Source: Odontocerum albicorne (Eukaryota > Arthropoda > Insecta > Trichoptera > Odontoceridae). Taken from it: DNA of 64,000 bases. The position numbers were made by a program, and so were the translations under genes. The DNA lies in contig OX463846.1 in the NCBI GenBank assembly GCA_949825065.1, positions 16,836,205 through 16,900,204 of the forward strand, read 5' to 3'. Below the pieces are notes generated by a model. The model was not told the DNA's origin and did no database searches. It was given only the letters and a program-made list of their open reading frames with translations. Shown here one piece after another: positions 1 through 11,539 of this stretch (its first letter is position 1; every line of letters begins with the position of its first letter).

Positions 1-439
1 ACACTTGCTTCATGAATTTTATAGCCAAATTAGGCCCCTTATGATGTGATAAAGGCGACACGATTCACAATCCGATACCTTCCAATTGACGCTCACAAAG
101 CAATAATGTTAACTTTTACGCTTTTGCGATACTCGCTCGTACTCACAGCGTGAACTGTTAAATTGTGAATATGAAAGTGATAAAACAGATTTAATACTCG
201 ACCTTACTTTTGATTCCACTCACAATTTTGATATATGAGCTTTTTGAAAGCCAAACCGACTCAGTTCTCGGAAAAAAAAATAGGCGTATTGGAAAGTTTA
301 TGAAATTTTGTATAATATTTAAAAACACTATCACTTTTCATTTGCTTGATATGAGTAGATGATTTTTTTCGTATAGAGTACTGCCGATTTCGATCATTAA
401 AAAAGTTACAATATTTAAATTAAAGTTGGCATTTAGAGT

Positions 440-720
440 GCGCAAGAATATAAAAATCGTAACAAAAATATAACAACAAAACATTAACATACCTCATTCA
501 AAATTAGGTACAATAAAAAAGACGCACACGCATACAAAATATCATACGTATAATACAAGCACACAACATGCCAGGGCTCAGAAGGCCCAAGGCGTTTGCC
601 ACGCATAGAAGATACTTAAAAAATAGCAACAAGAATAAAAATAAATAAATATATTCTCCTATAATTGACCCACTCAATACACATTAAAACACAATTATAT
701 GAATTAAAAACTTAACTTAG
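440..720. repeat. Family H repeat, copy 1 (A/C-rich LINE 3' tail)
   Basis: This stretch has almost no G on the plus strand, many AACA and CACACA runs, and a central block reading 'cagggctc' followed by 'acgcata.aaga'. The same order of blocks returns at 40965-41300, ending in both with 'ataatt...c.actcaata'. It is probably a non-LTR 3' UTR on the minus strand. No coding part is attached. Confidence 0.5.
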
Positions 721-724
721 AATC

Positions 725-1815
725 AAAAACCTTCGTTGTGTAAAATTGTAACTAATATACTCGTATAATTTATTTTATTAACTCTGGTAAAGTTGGTAAG
801 ACATTTAGCTTTTGACTCGCGAGTTGTGGGTCCGATTTCTGTTGGTACCCATTTTCTTTCAAATAGAGTTCCAATCCGGTTATCACCTCAGGCCTTTTTT
901 GGTAGCTTGAAAGAACAACAATTAGTACACCAGGTTCTATTGTATACAAGAGATAAATTTATGTATTTTCTATAAGATGAAGAAGCTAGATTAAGTATTG
1001 AGAAATTCGTGCCAATAATAGAATATTTGTATTATTATTACTGTGGATATCCATTCTCGACAATGGATGGTTTGTAAGGCGTTAAGTGATTTAAATTAAA
1101 CTTATCAAGTAAATAACATTTTTAGCATATAATGTGATTTTATGGTCCATTTTCGACAAAAAGGCGAAGTACAAAGTATATTTTGATTATATAACTATAA
1201 TAGTAAATATTTTGTATGGACACGGGAATCCTTGAATGTTTAGTGCACTCATAAACGTCTCCCGATAAGGATTCGTCGTCGGTTTCATGTGTTTTGAAGA
1301 CACGAAGGAATACACTTGTATATGATGTTTCAATAGAAAGTAGAATTTGATTTTTAACAAAGTTATGGGTTTTCAAAAATTCGCGAATTTTCAGCATCTC
1401 TGTATGACATTAAGTATTTTATACGCAGTGAACGTGTTAAAAGTACATAGTGATTAACTTTACCATGAAAATATATCGTTACCAACCAACTATGTCTAGA
1501 GTAACTTATATGCTATTAACTTACTATTTTTGATTTGTTAACGAAGCAAAATAATCAATAGCAAAACGTGAGTTAGAATTGTTTTAATATACATTTATAA
1601 ATGATCTATAAATGTTTGTCAGAAGTCTGACGAAAAATTAACTTGGGAATTATATTTTGAATCTAGAAGTATAGAATATCTTACAAGTTCGCCAATTATA
1701 GGATATCGGGTTTGAATCTCGCGTGGTTTAATTTTAACAAGACTGTTGTATAGAAATATTAGGATTTTTTTTAAATATTTTCTGTTGTTGACTATTTTAA
1801 AATATTTTCGAATAA
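725..1815. other. No recognisable feature
   Basis: AT-rich DNA with a TACTCGTA octamer at 758-765. The open frames at 793-975 and 1140-1397 have no similarity I recognise and no repeat partner in the window. Confidence 0.5.
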
Positions 1816-1829
1816 TATCTATGTTGTAA

Positions 1830-2270
1830 AACGTTTACGCGTAAAAATATTGAAATGAGCCAAATGAACTATGTAGAATTGCGTCCACTGAGAAAAATAC
1901 ACGGGATGGCAATGTGTGGCAGAATACGAAATTAAGGCATTAAGGTTGACTGTGAATTTAGGGCTGATGCGTTGAATAAGATAAAAAGGAACATTCTGAG
2001 ATGGTTTAGGCACGTGGAACGAATAATTGAAGAAAAACTTTAAAGAATAATAGTGCGAATGTGAGTGAGAAGCATGCTAGAGGAAGACCAAAGATAATAT
2101 GATTCTATAAAGTGGAAGATATTTTGAAGGAGAAAATGTAAGAATGCATATATAACGTAGAGGTTGCATGAGAAGGTGTATGGATGAAGACAAGGCGAAA
2201 TATGTATGTCTCGATTTTTTTTTCTGCCAACCCCGATAGGGAGACCTTTTAATGGTATGTTTGTATGCTT
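1830..2270 (+). mobile_element. Family R (RTE-like LINE) 3' fragment
   Basis: This is a decayed C-terminal end of a reverse-transcriptase ORF plus its 3' UTR. In broken frames one can read LRWFRHVER and GRGRPR, the usual tail of RTE/R4-like elements (a charged 'RWFGHVxRM...GRPR.W.D' block). The 3' end has the family's small hairpin region (ccccgataggg) and then TATGTTTGTATG. Several stops and frameshifts make it non-functional. Other family R copies in the window allow the parent frame to be recognised. Confidence 0.75.
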
Positions 2271-2794
2271 ATTATTTTTCGACAATCTAAAATTAGCAAT
2301 ACTCGGATAAGGATATTTTTTCTCATACGTCAGTCTTCAAAAGCTTTACTCTCAATCACTTACAAATAAATTCAATATATGGAAGTTGAACTTTACGTAT
2401 TGATCAATGCTGAAAATTTATAAATACAAACTAATAAGAGATATGGATAAATACAATCTATTTATTTTACATTTAAGAAAAACTAAATAATACACCAAAC
2501 ACTTATGTGTATAAGAACATTTGTTTCTAATAACGACCCATTCATTTTCCCATTTCTGGGCAAATGAGAATAGTATTGGAATCCAACATGGAAACTGGAA
2601 GCACGTTTGATGATTGAACTTTTATACGATCCAGTTATAGTGAAATATAAACAAGAGCACTGTTGTAACGTCATTTTCAGATACCTAAAATGAATCGTTA
2701 AAATTGATTTATGAACACGCATGAAATAAAAGTTATGAATGTTATTTTACTATAAAAAATTATTATGTTTTTCTTAATTTAATTTTATGTTTGT

Positions 2795-3560
2795 GGATAG
2801 ACTTACATAGCATCACGCCATTTCTATAAAGCTCTCCATAAAGCTCCTAAGATTTCTCTTCCTTCTAAATTTTCTTTCTTCCAAAATATCATTCACATGA
2901 TCCAACCATACTTTCCTTGGTCTTCCTCTTCTTATACTTTCACTGTATAATTAAGTAATAATAATGACTGTATAATACTTTCACTGTAATTATTTCTTCA
3001 TTCATTCGTTCCACGTGACTTAACCATCTCAGAGTGCTGTTCTTCATCTTACTTAAAACATTAACCTTTAAATTAGTCAATCATCCCTAATCATTTTATT
3101 AAGTATTTTGTTGTACATTGTCAACCCGTATATTATTTTAAGTGCAAAAGCTCGGCATTCGGCTCTTTCCAATATTTTTTCTATTCCCACATATCAAGAA
3201 TGATACTTAAATGATGTAGGCTATCTATCGTTTCAGCAAATTTTGATACTGTCCGTTTCGATTATAGGTACGTGTTTTAATGTCCTTGGCTTGTAAGGCT
3301 GCACGCTATTCGATATCCTTTGTGACTCTTCCAATATCTAAGAAAATACTATCTAAATAGCAAAACGTTTCGTCTGACTCTAATATTTTATTACTTACCC
3401 ATGTATCACATTTTCTTTTCCTTTCATACTTTTCTATCCCCATGACTTTGGATTTCACAACATTCATTCTCAGATTTCACTTCTTCTATGATATTAGTTA
3501 TTTTTGCCAAATCAATTTTATATGTGAATTTAGATTTTATTTTTATTTTCCTTCTTTTTA
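2795..3560 (-). mobile_element. Family R (RTE-like LINE), longer copy
   Basis: One of the longer copies. Reading leftwards from about 3480 the frame gives LRMNVVKSKVMGIEKYERK, then FCYLDSIFLDIGRVTKDIE and a TAG where an Arg codon is expected, then RAALQAKDIKTRTYN. This matches the post-catalytic region of RTE-like reverse transcriptases ('N..KSKVM.fE...F.YLGS.F..DG....DIERRI'). The 3' end lies near 2800. Stops and indels show it is a dead relic. Confidence 0.75.
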
Positions 3561-3564
3561 TTTC

Positions 3565-4085
3565 ATTGTGGACACAACAAAAAAACTAAATACGCAATTG
3601 AAAATTAAAAGTAAAAAAAATATCTCAATATGTTACCTCAGTACCTACTCCAATTATTGCTATACAAATCATCTTCTGCAGATTTTCTATAAGATTCGAA
3701 AGATTAAACGCATTATCAATACTATATATGTTTAGTTTTGCAAGTACCTTGGAATGTAGAATTTCCGTTTAGCACGCTTTAAACGTTTTGTACAATCGAT
3801 TTGGTAATAACCATTTTACGAGTAGTTTATCGGACAGATTTCCGTTAAGTTTGTCGAAAATGTTCTGGTAGCTCTTGAGATCTCGCGGGGTTCATGAGTC
3901 TGGTACGAGTAGGTCTTCCGTACCATTGTGTTTTTCCAGCATAGCATCTGCTTGAAACTTATAACAAATATGTGAAAATGGTGTACCCGTTTATGACACA
4001 TGGTGGTATTCAAGTCTAAATTCTATAAATATTTAATTACAAAGACGGTTCAGAATTGAGCTAACTAAACTAAACATTTTCTCAC
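3565..4085. other. No recognisable feature
   Basis: AT-rich unique-looking DNA. TACGAGTA octamers occur at 3817 and 3904. The small GC-richer patch at 3870-3925 has no partner elsewhere in the window that I could find. Confidence 0.4.
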
Positions 4086-4088
4086 TTA

Positions 4089-4210
4089 CTATCTCAATAT
4101 TATTCAGGAAGATACGAGTATCTTGTTAGTCAGGTTGTTGATGTCTTTACTATCTCAACATTATCCAGTAAGATACGAGTATCTTGTTAGTCTGGTTGTT
4201 AATGTCTTTA
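4089..4210. repeat. Tandem duplication, 61 bp unit x2
   Basis: Two adjacent copies (4089-4149 and 4150-4210) differ at about seven positions. Each contains the palindrome AAGATACGAGTATCTT. Confidence 0.9.
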
Positions 4211-4234
4211 AAGGAAAAAAAAATAGTTTTATTA

Positions 4235-4625
4235 TGATAATACACATATACACACCATCGCGCAATCTCCCTATCGGTGTACACAGAAAGGACAGAGCGC
4301 TTGACTTTCCTGTCTCACACATGATCATCTCACGCACATCCTTCGTCTCTTCTATATCTTTAGACCTTCTTTTACAATTTCCCTGACTTTATATGTTTAT
4401 TTCTTTCAAAATATGATTCGCTCGATCCATACAAGCTTTTCTTGGTCTTTGTCTACCACGCTATTAGCTCACGTTTTCCACTACATATTTGTTTTCTTAC
4501 CCTTTTTTCATTCATTTATTCTACATGATCAAATAATCTCATAGTATTCTTCTTCATCATGCTTAACACAGTCTTAATTTCATTGTAGTCTCTTAAATAT
4601 AGTTTGTGTTTTGCACAATGATTTG
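4235..4625 (-). mobile_element. Family R 3' fragment
   Basis: The 3' end lies at the left with 'ccctatcggtgt'. Reading leftwards come the same blocks as in the 1830-2270 copy: an 'RWFDHVE'-like stretch near 4515-4550, then a GR-rich block. It is broken in all frames. Confidence 0.65.
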
Positions 4626-4734
4626 GAGGTAAGCTAAAATATTGAATTTCCATTCATTCATCTGGTACTTCGTAACACATCCTGATTAGTGACTAGGAGA
4701 AGACAATAATAACTTCAGCTCAACAATGGACACT

Positions 4735-4918
4735 TAAGGTTGAGAACCACTGGAGTAGGTATGTAACTAAAAGTTCACCATTGTACGTGTTGGAAATACT
4801 ACCACAGGTGGGCATGTAATCATTGTTACCAAATGAATTCTTGAACCAGTCTGAGGCCCTTATTTTTCTTATACTATCGGGAACCAAACCTAAAACGTCC
4901 GGGTAGATGACAAGCATT
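4735..4918 (-). mobile_element. SINE S3 copy 1 (tRNA-like head)
   Basis: Aligns with 6790-6975 and 42245-42425: all share 'ccactggag.ag', a 'ttg.caatactaccaca' block, 'accagtct' or 'accagact', and at the right end a sequence whose complement has the RNA polymerase III B-box form GGTTTGGTTCCC. The head therefore lies at the right and the element is on the minus strand. Confidence 0.55.
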
Positions 4919-4924
4919 TTACCA

Positions 4925-6270
4925 ACGAGGACGTATTAGTAAAATGCTAATTATTTCTTTAAAACAATATTTAATGTAAATAAATTTAAACAAATAACAT
5001 ATATTTTAAGTCAAGGATGGATTTTTTGCATATTGTTGTACTTAAGTTCTTAAAATATTATCTTTTTATTCGAATAACTTTTTCATTTAAAGATCCCAAA
5101 CACCAACGGAATTGGAAATTCTACTGCTCGTTTAATTTAGTTTTTTTCTTTGTATTTAACTTTATTACGAAGTTTAAAATATAAATTTGTGTCCCCGTGT
5201 CCTTAGGGAAGATAAATAAATGAAGAAACTTACGATTATCGATAAAAATATTAAATTTGCTAAGTGGAAAAGCTTTACGTAATTTTAAGAAAACAAAATA
5301 TTTCAATCGCAGTCTTAGTCTTATTATAATTTTGAACCTTAGTATATATAAATAAAAATCAATTTCAACAAAAGAATATTGAGTTTTATAATATATACCT
5401 CACAAAACGTTTACAAAATAATGAAGCAAACCAACGATACTGAGAGTATTTCTTAATGTCAGTGTATTTTAGACAAAGTAATAATTTTTACCCCTGAAAT
5501 ATATTCCGTATTTATACACAAAAAAATTTAAAAAATCTATCGATAGGATTATGACACAAATTTCAAATTATAACTATGCCAATCGTGTTTCAATTTTGAA
5601 AACATACGAGTATTACAATATAAGCACTGGAGGCATGTTAACATACGAGTATGTAGGGTGTGGGTTATGTAGGGTAAGTAATATAATTGTTCGACATCCA
5701 TATTAATGAATAGTTAGTTATCTATGCGGTAGCAGAAATTCATACCAGCTTATTCTATATTTGAAAATGTTTCATTCGTTATAAAATAGTTAAAGTAAGC
5801 TTAATATTTCAAAATAGCCTTGAATAGATTGAAGTTTCATTTTTTACATTAATTAATATTTCAATTTTGGAACAATTTTGTAATTAAACAACCTTAAATC
5901 ATCAGTCCTATTTAGATGTTTTACTAAGGCTGTTTTACTTACTATGTTTTAACGACCTGAATTATGTAATTTAAACTATCTTTGATAAAAAAATTAACAA
6001 AAAAGAAATGGTTTTTAGCTGCATGGAAATTTATTTTCTCATATATCTGAGTTGGCTAATTTACAACCATGACTAATTTACAACCAAGTAATATTTAAAC
6101 AAAATTGTTATATTCTTAGTTCCATATATGTTTTTTCCAATTTCAGCTTATATATGTTCCGAGTAACTTAAGTAGAATAAGTATTGTTATATTAAGTAAA
6201 TAGAAATTATAAATGGTTATAATAAATAAATAAGTGGGAAAAGACTAAAAAAACTTAATAAATGTTTTAG
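4925..6270. other. No recognisable feature
   Basis: About 1.3 kb of very AT-rich DNA. The only pattern seen is two TACGAGTA octamers within 47 bp (5605-5612 and 5644-5651). Confidence 0.4.
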
Positions 6271-6274
6271 AAAT

Positions 6275-6660
6275 ACGTGCACTTGGAACAACATATTGGG
6301 CAACAATGTATGATAGAATACAGAATTAAATGATTATGGATGAATGTGAACTTAAGGCTGTATTGAGTAAGATGAAATGAAAAGGGTACTTGGAATGAAT
6401 GATTGAAGAAATACTAACAAAACAAATATACTGTACAGTGCAAATGTGAGTAGAAAGCGTGGTAGAGGAAGAGTAAAGAAAGTATGCTTGGATCAAGTTA
6501 ATGACATTTTAAAATCAGGGATACTAAGAACGAAAAAAATCGTAGGAGCTGTATGAAAAGGTGGGCATGGGAGGCAAATTACGTGTGTCGAGAAAAGAAA
6601 GTCTGGTGCACTCTTCTTTCAGAATACTCAAGTAAGGAAATGGTGTAATAGTAGGTATGT
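6275..6660 (+). mobile_element. Family R 3' fragment
   Basis: Matches the 1830-2270 copy block for block, including 'gtgagtagaaagcgtggtagaggaag' coding for the GRGR stretch and a weak 3' hairpin. It is frameshifted throughout. Confidence 0.7.
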
Positions 6661-6789
6661 ACTCGTTTATTAAATAAATAAAAAAAATGACCCCTCTACC
6701 AAAGATTGACAGAACACTCTCAAATTACAGTTCATTCATTCGTATTGTTCTCCTTGACATATGAGGTTCGCATGTTGAAGAGCGGTTTA

Positions 6790-6975
6790 TCGGGCCTTTG
6801 TGTTTTAAAACCACTGGAGCAGGCACACAACTCGCTGTTTGTCAGTGTACATGTTGGCAATACTACCACATAATTTTAACTCATGCCAGGATTATTATCA
6901 GGCGAACTCTTTCACCAGACTGGTACTCTTTGTTATTTTTTTCACCATCGAGAATGGAACTTGAAACCCCCAGGG
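6790..6975 (-). mobile_element. SINE S3 copy 2
   Basis: Shares the ordered blocks of the 4735-4918 copy; the match is clearest over 6805-6920. Its right (head) end runs straight into the hairpin at 6983-7030. Confidence 0.5.
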
Positions 6976-6982
6976 GTTTTAT

Positions 6983-7030
6983 TAGTAAGAGGAAAGTCTT
7001 CCATCCAGATGGAAGACGTTCCTCTTACTA
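6983..7030. repeat. 48 bp hairpin
   Basis: The arms 'tagtaagaggaa' and 'ttcctcttacta' enclose 'gtcttccatc' and 'gatggaagac'. A single A/G mismatch separates the two paired blocks and the loop is 2 bases. It adjoins the S3 SINE. Confidence 0.9.
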
Positions 7031-7034
7031 AATA

Positions 7035-8010
7035 AACATTTTATTGTGAATTACAGTAAAAAATACAGATAAACTTTAGTTACAAAAACCCTGACGTGAT
7101 AAAGGGTTAAAAACAGGCGTTTCCTTTCCACACCAACTCTCTTCTACAGTGGATGCATTGTCTCTACATTTCAAAACAGGCCAATGAACACGAATATCCT
7201 TTGTAGACGCATTTATTATTCAAGCCCCTGCTGACTCGTACCACCCCACCTCTGATATATGAGCATATATAGTACGTACTTGCATTGAATAAACCCGCAG
7301 ACTTTATATGTTTCGATCATTTGAAATTTCGTAAAAGTTTTAATGAAAATCAAAAATCCAGACATAATCGTATTTACATAATTGTATACTTTTACATCAC
7401 AAAAAAGTACTTTGTTTCGAACACATAATCACACAACGTTATCCCAAATAACTTTCTTGCAACTTATAAACCTTATTTTATATAACACATCAATGTTTTT
7501 TTACTTTTTAATGTATTAAATTTTTATAAGAGGTGTCTTTATTATCTTATATACCTCTTTATTTTCTTATAATGATTCTTATAAATATACAATTACAACG
7601 TTTTAATGCATTTTTATAAGAGGTTTCAAAAATGAAACATTAATTAAATTGAAATAGTAGAACAACCATGTTATATTTCGTTCAGTACTTTAACATGAAG
7701 TTATTAAGTTAAGTTAATAAATATGCATATTAAATATTCTCTACATTATAAATAAAGCTTTCGGTCGAATGACACCACAAATATTTTAATTCTCCTTAAA
7801 GACCTTTGCTAGAATTTGGTTACCAAATATGAAACCCTCATTTTATAAAGCATATTCTTAAAAGGATTCTAACACTAGTAACAAAGAGTCCAATAAGTCT
7901 GACTAATCTAATTAAAGAAGTAAAGTGCGTTTATTGAAAGACAAAATCATGGAAATTCGATCGAGTATCATTAGATGTTGAGCAGTCATTATGATTGCTC
8001 TGAACTTCAA
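7035..8010. other. No recognisable feature
   Basis: The left 250 bases are GC-richer than their surroundings, with no frame or repeat partner I could identify. The rest is AT-rich. Confidence 0.4.
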
Positions 8011-8014
8011 CAGA

Positions 8015-8260
8015 GTTTTTTTTCAACCAAAACACACATTAGAGAGGACATTAGTTTAAATTTTCCAAAATTTAATTGCACTATAATCCAAGGAATCGTT
8101 ATTTTACTAACCAAGTTAAAGAATTTTGGAATAAACTACCCAATAGCGTTGAGAGTGCTGTGACATTGAACCAATTATAAAACCGTCTGTGCAAATTCCT
8201 ACACACAAACCCAGAAGTGTTCATTAAGTGGTGTTTTGTTTCCTACGCTTAACATATTAT
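8015..8260 (+). pseudogene. LINE reverse-transcriptase C-terminus, fragment
   Basis: In the frame starting at 8103 the sequence reads FTNQVKEFWNKLPNSVESAV, then TLNQL, a TAA, and NRLCKFLHTNPEVF. This is the 'R..N.WN.LP..VV.A.SLN.FK.RLDKFL' ending typical of many non-LTR retrotransposon polymerases. One in-frame TAA replaces the expected Lys-type codon. The family is different from R and J and I saw no second copy in the window. Confidence 0.7.
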
Positions 8261-8387
8261 TTTAATTATTTTTCGTTGTTTATGCTTTTTTTTCAGGAAA
8301 ATATGACATTTATACTTGATACATATATTAAGCGAATATACGTTGCCTGTATATAAAAAAAACATACTAAATTGATACACTCAGCGT

Positions 8388-8750
8388 TATATGCGAGTAG
8401 GTTAACTTTAAAAATTAAGATCAAGTGTCGTCCGAGAATCCTTCGTTCATAAATAATACGATTTTTGTTAATACTCTGAGGTGTATGAACAAAAATATAC
8501 TTTATAGATTCACAAAATTTGAGATGCGAGTAAGTTTGTCTCAAGAATTATAATGAAGTGTCGTATTTTTTTCATAAAAACATAATATTTTTGTTTATAC
8601 TCCGTGTATGAACAAATTTGTACAGTATGAATTCGCTCAATTTGAGATGCGAGTAGGTATATCTCAAGGATTATGATAAAGTGTCTGCCGGTAATTCTTT
8701 GTTAACTAATAATTTATCAATAAACTCGATTTGTGTTAACATCTAAAAAG
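8388..8750. repeat. Tandem repeat, about 123-133 bp unit x~2.8
   Basis: The marker 'atgcgagta' recurs at 8391, 8524 and 8647, each followed by a diverged 'ctcaag.attat.at.aagtgtc' block and a 'gtatgaacaaa' block. The copies have diverged considerably. Confidence 0.75.
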
Positions 8751-8754
8751 GTTT

Positions 8755-9395
8755 AAATCATTATTTGATCAATACCATTGTACAAATCTGGGGTAAGCAA
8801 ATGCTTTCCAATTGAGGGGAGGAGTGAGGATTGGCAGCCAAATAAACATTTACATGGAAAAATTTGAAGGAGAGTAGTCGAACCATTTCAAAATTAAATA
8901 TTAGTTTACTTAAGAGTAAAAAACAATCATCGAGTAAAACTGAAACATAAAAACCAACATTTTTTAAATTTTACTGTAAGTGTTCTGGTGTAAAAATGAA
9001 AGATAAATAGTTTCTTGTTATGAAAACATAAACCTATGTGTTATTTTTTACATTGTTTTGAGAACAGGTGTCTTAGGTTAGTGGTTGATGTCAGGGGATA
9101 AGATCACGATTTCACGGTTGTTTTCCACTAGTTCAAAATATTTTGGGAGATATTGAACTAAATTAAACGATAGCTAACGTTTTGAGGGCGTTATAGCCTA
9201 CATTTCAGAGCAATGTTAACAATATAACGGAATAACTTTTGATATCGCCCTCAAGATAAAAACTGCAATACTATTGAAACGTCGCTCATCATCTTAACCA
9301 ACTTTGAAAACATTTGAAACTAGAAAAAAAGCGTATCTTAATATATAAAATATATTATCTTGTGATTGATTGAACAGTCTTAGAAACTTTTTATT
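8755..9395. other. No recognisable feature
   Basis: Plain AT-rich intron DNA. Confidence 0.4.
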
Positions 9396-9400
9396 TATTA

Positions 9401-9503
9401 TAATTTGTTTTTATCAAACACTGTTTATTCTACATTTTATAACGGTATAACCCTACCGATTTCAAGGTTTTCACCTCATCATCAGGGTAGCGCAAACAAT
9501 ACT
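9401..9503 (-). mobile_element. Family P single arm, with hammerhead-like core
   Basis: One arm of the palindromic family P (full copies at 19552, 61438 and 63055). Read on the minus strand it has CTGATGA (9485-9479), a GAGGT-GAAA-ACCTT stem-loop, GAAAT (9463-9459), then CGGTA-GGGTTA-TACCG and GTT, in the order of a hammerhead ribozyme core. The arm ends at the left in the family terminus (..AAACAAATTA). It looks like a 5'-truncated copy. Caveat: one extra base separates CTGATGA from the stem. Confidence 0.6.
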
Positions 9504-9504
9504 A

Positions 9505-9820
9505 AATTATGTTCGAACTGGTACTGACATACACGCTTCTAACGGTAAACATTCGGGCTGGGGACTGTGGGTGAAGGGAGAGAGGAGACAACCTCAGCAA
9601 GCAGTGGCGAGATTCTTAGAATATATGTGTTGGCCAAATGTTCACCCCGATGCACTGACTTAGAAATTTCTTCGATGCACTGACTTAGAAACCATTTATT
9701 TAATATTTATCTTTCGCTTCTCAAAGCTTGATTAATATTTTGTTAGAAAAATAAGCATTTTACAGTTTAACCATAGGTTTGCTTAAGTTAACATTGGAAA
9801 TAATGAATAAAATAACTTAC
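9505..9820. other. Intron DNA next to nAChR exon 2
   Basis: Holds a 19 bp direct repeat (9648-9666 and 9673-9691) 25 bp apart and a GC-richer patch at 9540-9620. No protein similarity was seen. Confidence 0.5.
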
Positions 9821-9960
9821 CACATCAATGAGTTGTGAGAGCTTAAGTTTAATCTTGACTGTGAGTGCGTCAGTGACGTTGACCACAGGTCTTACTAGTT
9901 TGTTGTAGTTACTGAGAAGGTCGTCGTAAAGACGTTTTGCGTCTGGGTTACCGGAACATC
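9821..9960 (-). CDS. nAChRalpha: nAChR alpha subunit, second coding exon (N-terminal ligand-binding domain)
   Basis: This 140 nt exon lies between a polypyrimidine-AG acceptor (AG at 9962-9961) and a GTAAGT donor (from 9820). After two bases that complete a Gly codon it encodes 46 residues containing [20 protein letters not shown] and, further on, LKLSQLIDV. This is the N-terminal helix and first beta strand of the extracellular domain of insect nAChR alpha subunits, the pentameric acetylcholine-gated cation channels of the nervous system and the targets of neonicotinoids. An N-V-T glycosylation sequon lies at about precursor residues 44-46. The exon ends in phase 0 after LIDV, where insect nAChR genes commonly place an intron before the NLKNQ exon; I could not find that exon below 9821. 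The sequence fits the alpha1-alpha4 group, but I cannot assign the subunit number. The vicinal cysteines and pore segments lie outside the window. Confidence 0.95.
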
Positions 9961-10544
9961 CTAAAAAAAAAAACAAAAGTTAAAGTGGATTCAGAAGAGT
10001 AGGGTTTCCTTAATTAAAGACTTTTATACATTATTTTGTATCAGAAAATAAAATTAGACATTTTTTTAACAAAAAAGATTGCTGTACATAAAAGTGTTTC
10101 TAAGGGAAGAAAAATCACATCACAAGAGTCCCTCTTACCCTTTTATTATTTATTATACTTGCATTGTATACAATACAACCTGGCGGATATATTGCTATGT
10201 GGAAATATATTCTTATCAATCAGAAAGGTGACCTTTAGTGGAAACACGGTTGTAACCCTTTTATGATCTTGCCAGCAACACGCGGGTTGTGAGATTAGAT
10301 TTTTATCATCAAAAACACGGAAGACGCTGTTTCATCTTGTCTGACATTGCGATTAAAACAATTATTTTATTGTATCTTATAGAAAATCATTCAAATGAAC
10401 TTGATCTCATTGGATAGTTAGAATGTTCGGGTGACTGTCCATCTTTGTGGGGTTCGTGGCCATGTGCTCACGTATATGTTTATGGATTTCGTGGGGATGG
10501 ATAGTCATTTGAATGATTTATGTGACCACATAACTTGCTTTATT

Positions 10545-10645
10545 TACTTTTGTCTGGTTGGTTGGAAGAGATTGCCGCCTGGCAATAAGCCCACCAGATT
10601 GTATTTGCAATAAAAGTGTTAAATAAATAAATAAATAAATAGTCG
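10545..10645 (+). mobile_element. SINE S1, 3' part with (AAAT)n tail
   Basis: Carries the S1 body block 'ctggttggttggaagagatt' followed by 'gcaataagcccaccag.ttgtat', and ends in five AAAT units. This is the clearest S1 3' end in the window and shows the insertion orientation. Confidence 0.75.
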
Positions 10646-10689
10646 GTGAAAGTAGTAAATTCACTAATCTATAAAAAGAGCTTGACTTC

Positions 10690-10790
10690 AAATCCGGGTG
10701 TTTCGGATTGGTTGGAATATATTACCATATGACAATAAGCTCGCCATAATGCAATTTATACAACCGAAATGTGATCCAGTATAAATTCTA
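10690..10790 (+). mobile_element. SINE S1, 3' part, decayed
   Basis: Repeats 'ggttggaatatatta' then 'atgacaataagctcgccata' and a decayed tail. The head is missing. Confidence 0.5.
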
Positions 10791-10794
10791 TTTA

Positions 10795-11535
10795 ACTGTC
10801 ACAATTATCACACCGTGTAAAGGTAGGGATTTGCACATTTCTCCTTTACTAATGTGGTGTGGATCAGAGCAAACTGTCAAAAACAAAGTAATACGAGTAT
10901 ATACACGAGCGTCACATCATTTTGAAACACATCAAGAAGCGATACCCCAAATTAAGAGAAGGATAGGAACAAAATGTAAAGAGACAAATTCGAGTAATAT
11001 TAGTTAAACTTCGGTCACGCCCTTTCTCTCACATATGCATAAAATGGACAGAGCAATGGCAGTGTTTATCACGTTGTATTGTTTATTTTACATTTATGGA
11101 ACAATAAAATCGAAAGAGTTTTTCCCTTAAAAGCCTAAAATATTTTTGCGTTGTACTGGTCAAATTTTGGTAATATTTTATATTTTATTAATATAAATAT
11201 ATATTTTTTTAATAAATCATTACTTTTAGAAATTAATTTGTATTTGAAATACTTAGTATTGCTGTCAAGTGTTTAACCAATTAACTTTTTTCTTTATGTC
11301 CTTTTATCTTTTAATTTAGAGATATATGTGTAGTTAACTTAATACCTCAACAGCAAACAGTATGTTACATTAAATTTTGACTTCAACTTTTGCACCGTAT
11401 TTTTAGTTTATGATAATTTTACAACTTCAAGCATGTTTTTTTTGGATTTTCATTACATGTTAAGATAAATTTTGTTAATTCACATACAAAATTTTATGTT
11501 TTTAAATTAACTTGTCTTGCACGCTAATGTATTTT
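10795..11535. other. No recognisable feature
   Basis: AT-rich. The frame at 10771-11007 has no similarity I recognise; a TACGAGTA octamer lies at 10892. Confidence 0.4.
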
Positions 11536-11539
11536 CATG

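Larger units (their letters stand above)
1..9820 (-). other. nAChR intron 2, 5' part
   Basis: This DNA follows the GTAAGT donor of the 9821-9960 exon. The next exon expected in insect nAChR genes is about 45 nt and begins with NLKNQ; I searched by eye for its reverse complement and did not see it. The first 430 bases are plain AT-rich sequence with no feature I recognise. Confidence 0.7.

Noticed and set aside
4790..4880. Next nAChR exon (NLKNQ...) near a 'ttcttgaaccag' sequence
   Set aside because: Translation of both strands around it does not give the NLKNQIMTTN-type peptide; the match is a few bases only and lies in SINE S3.
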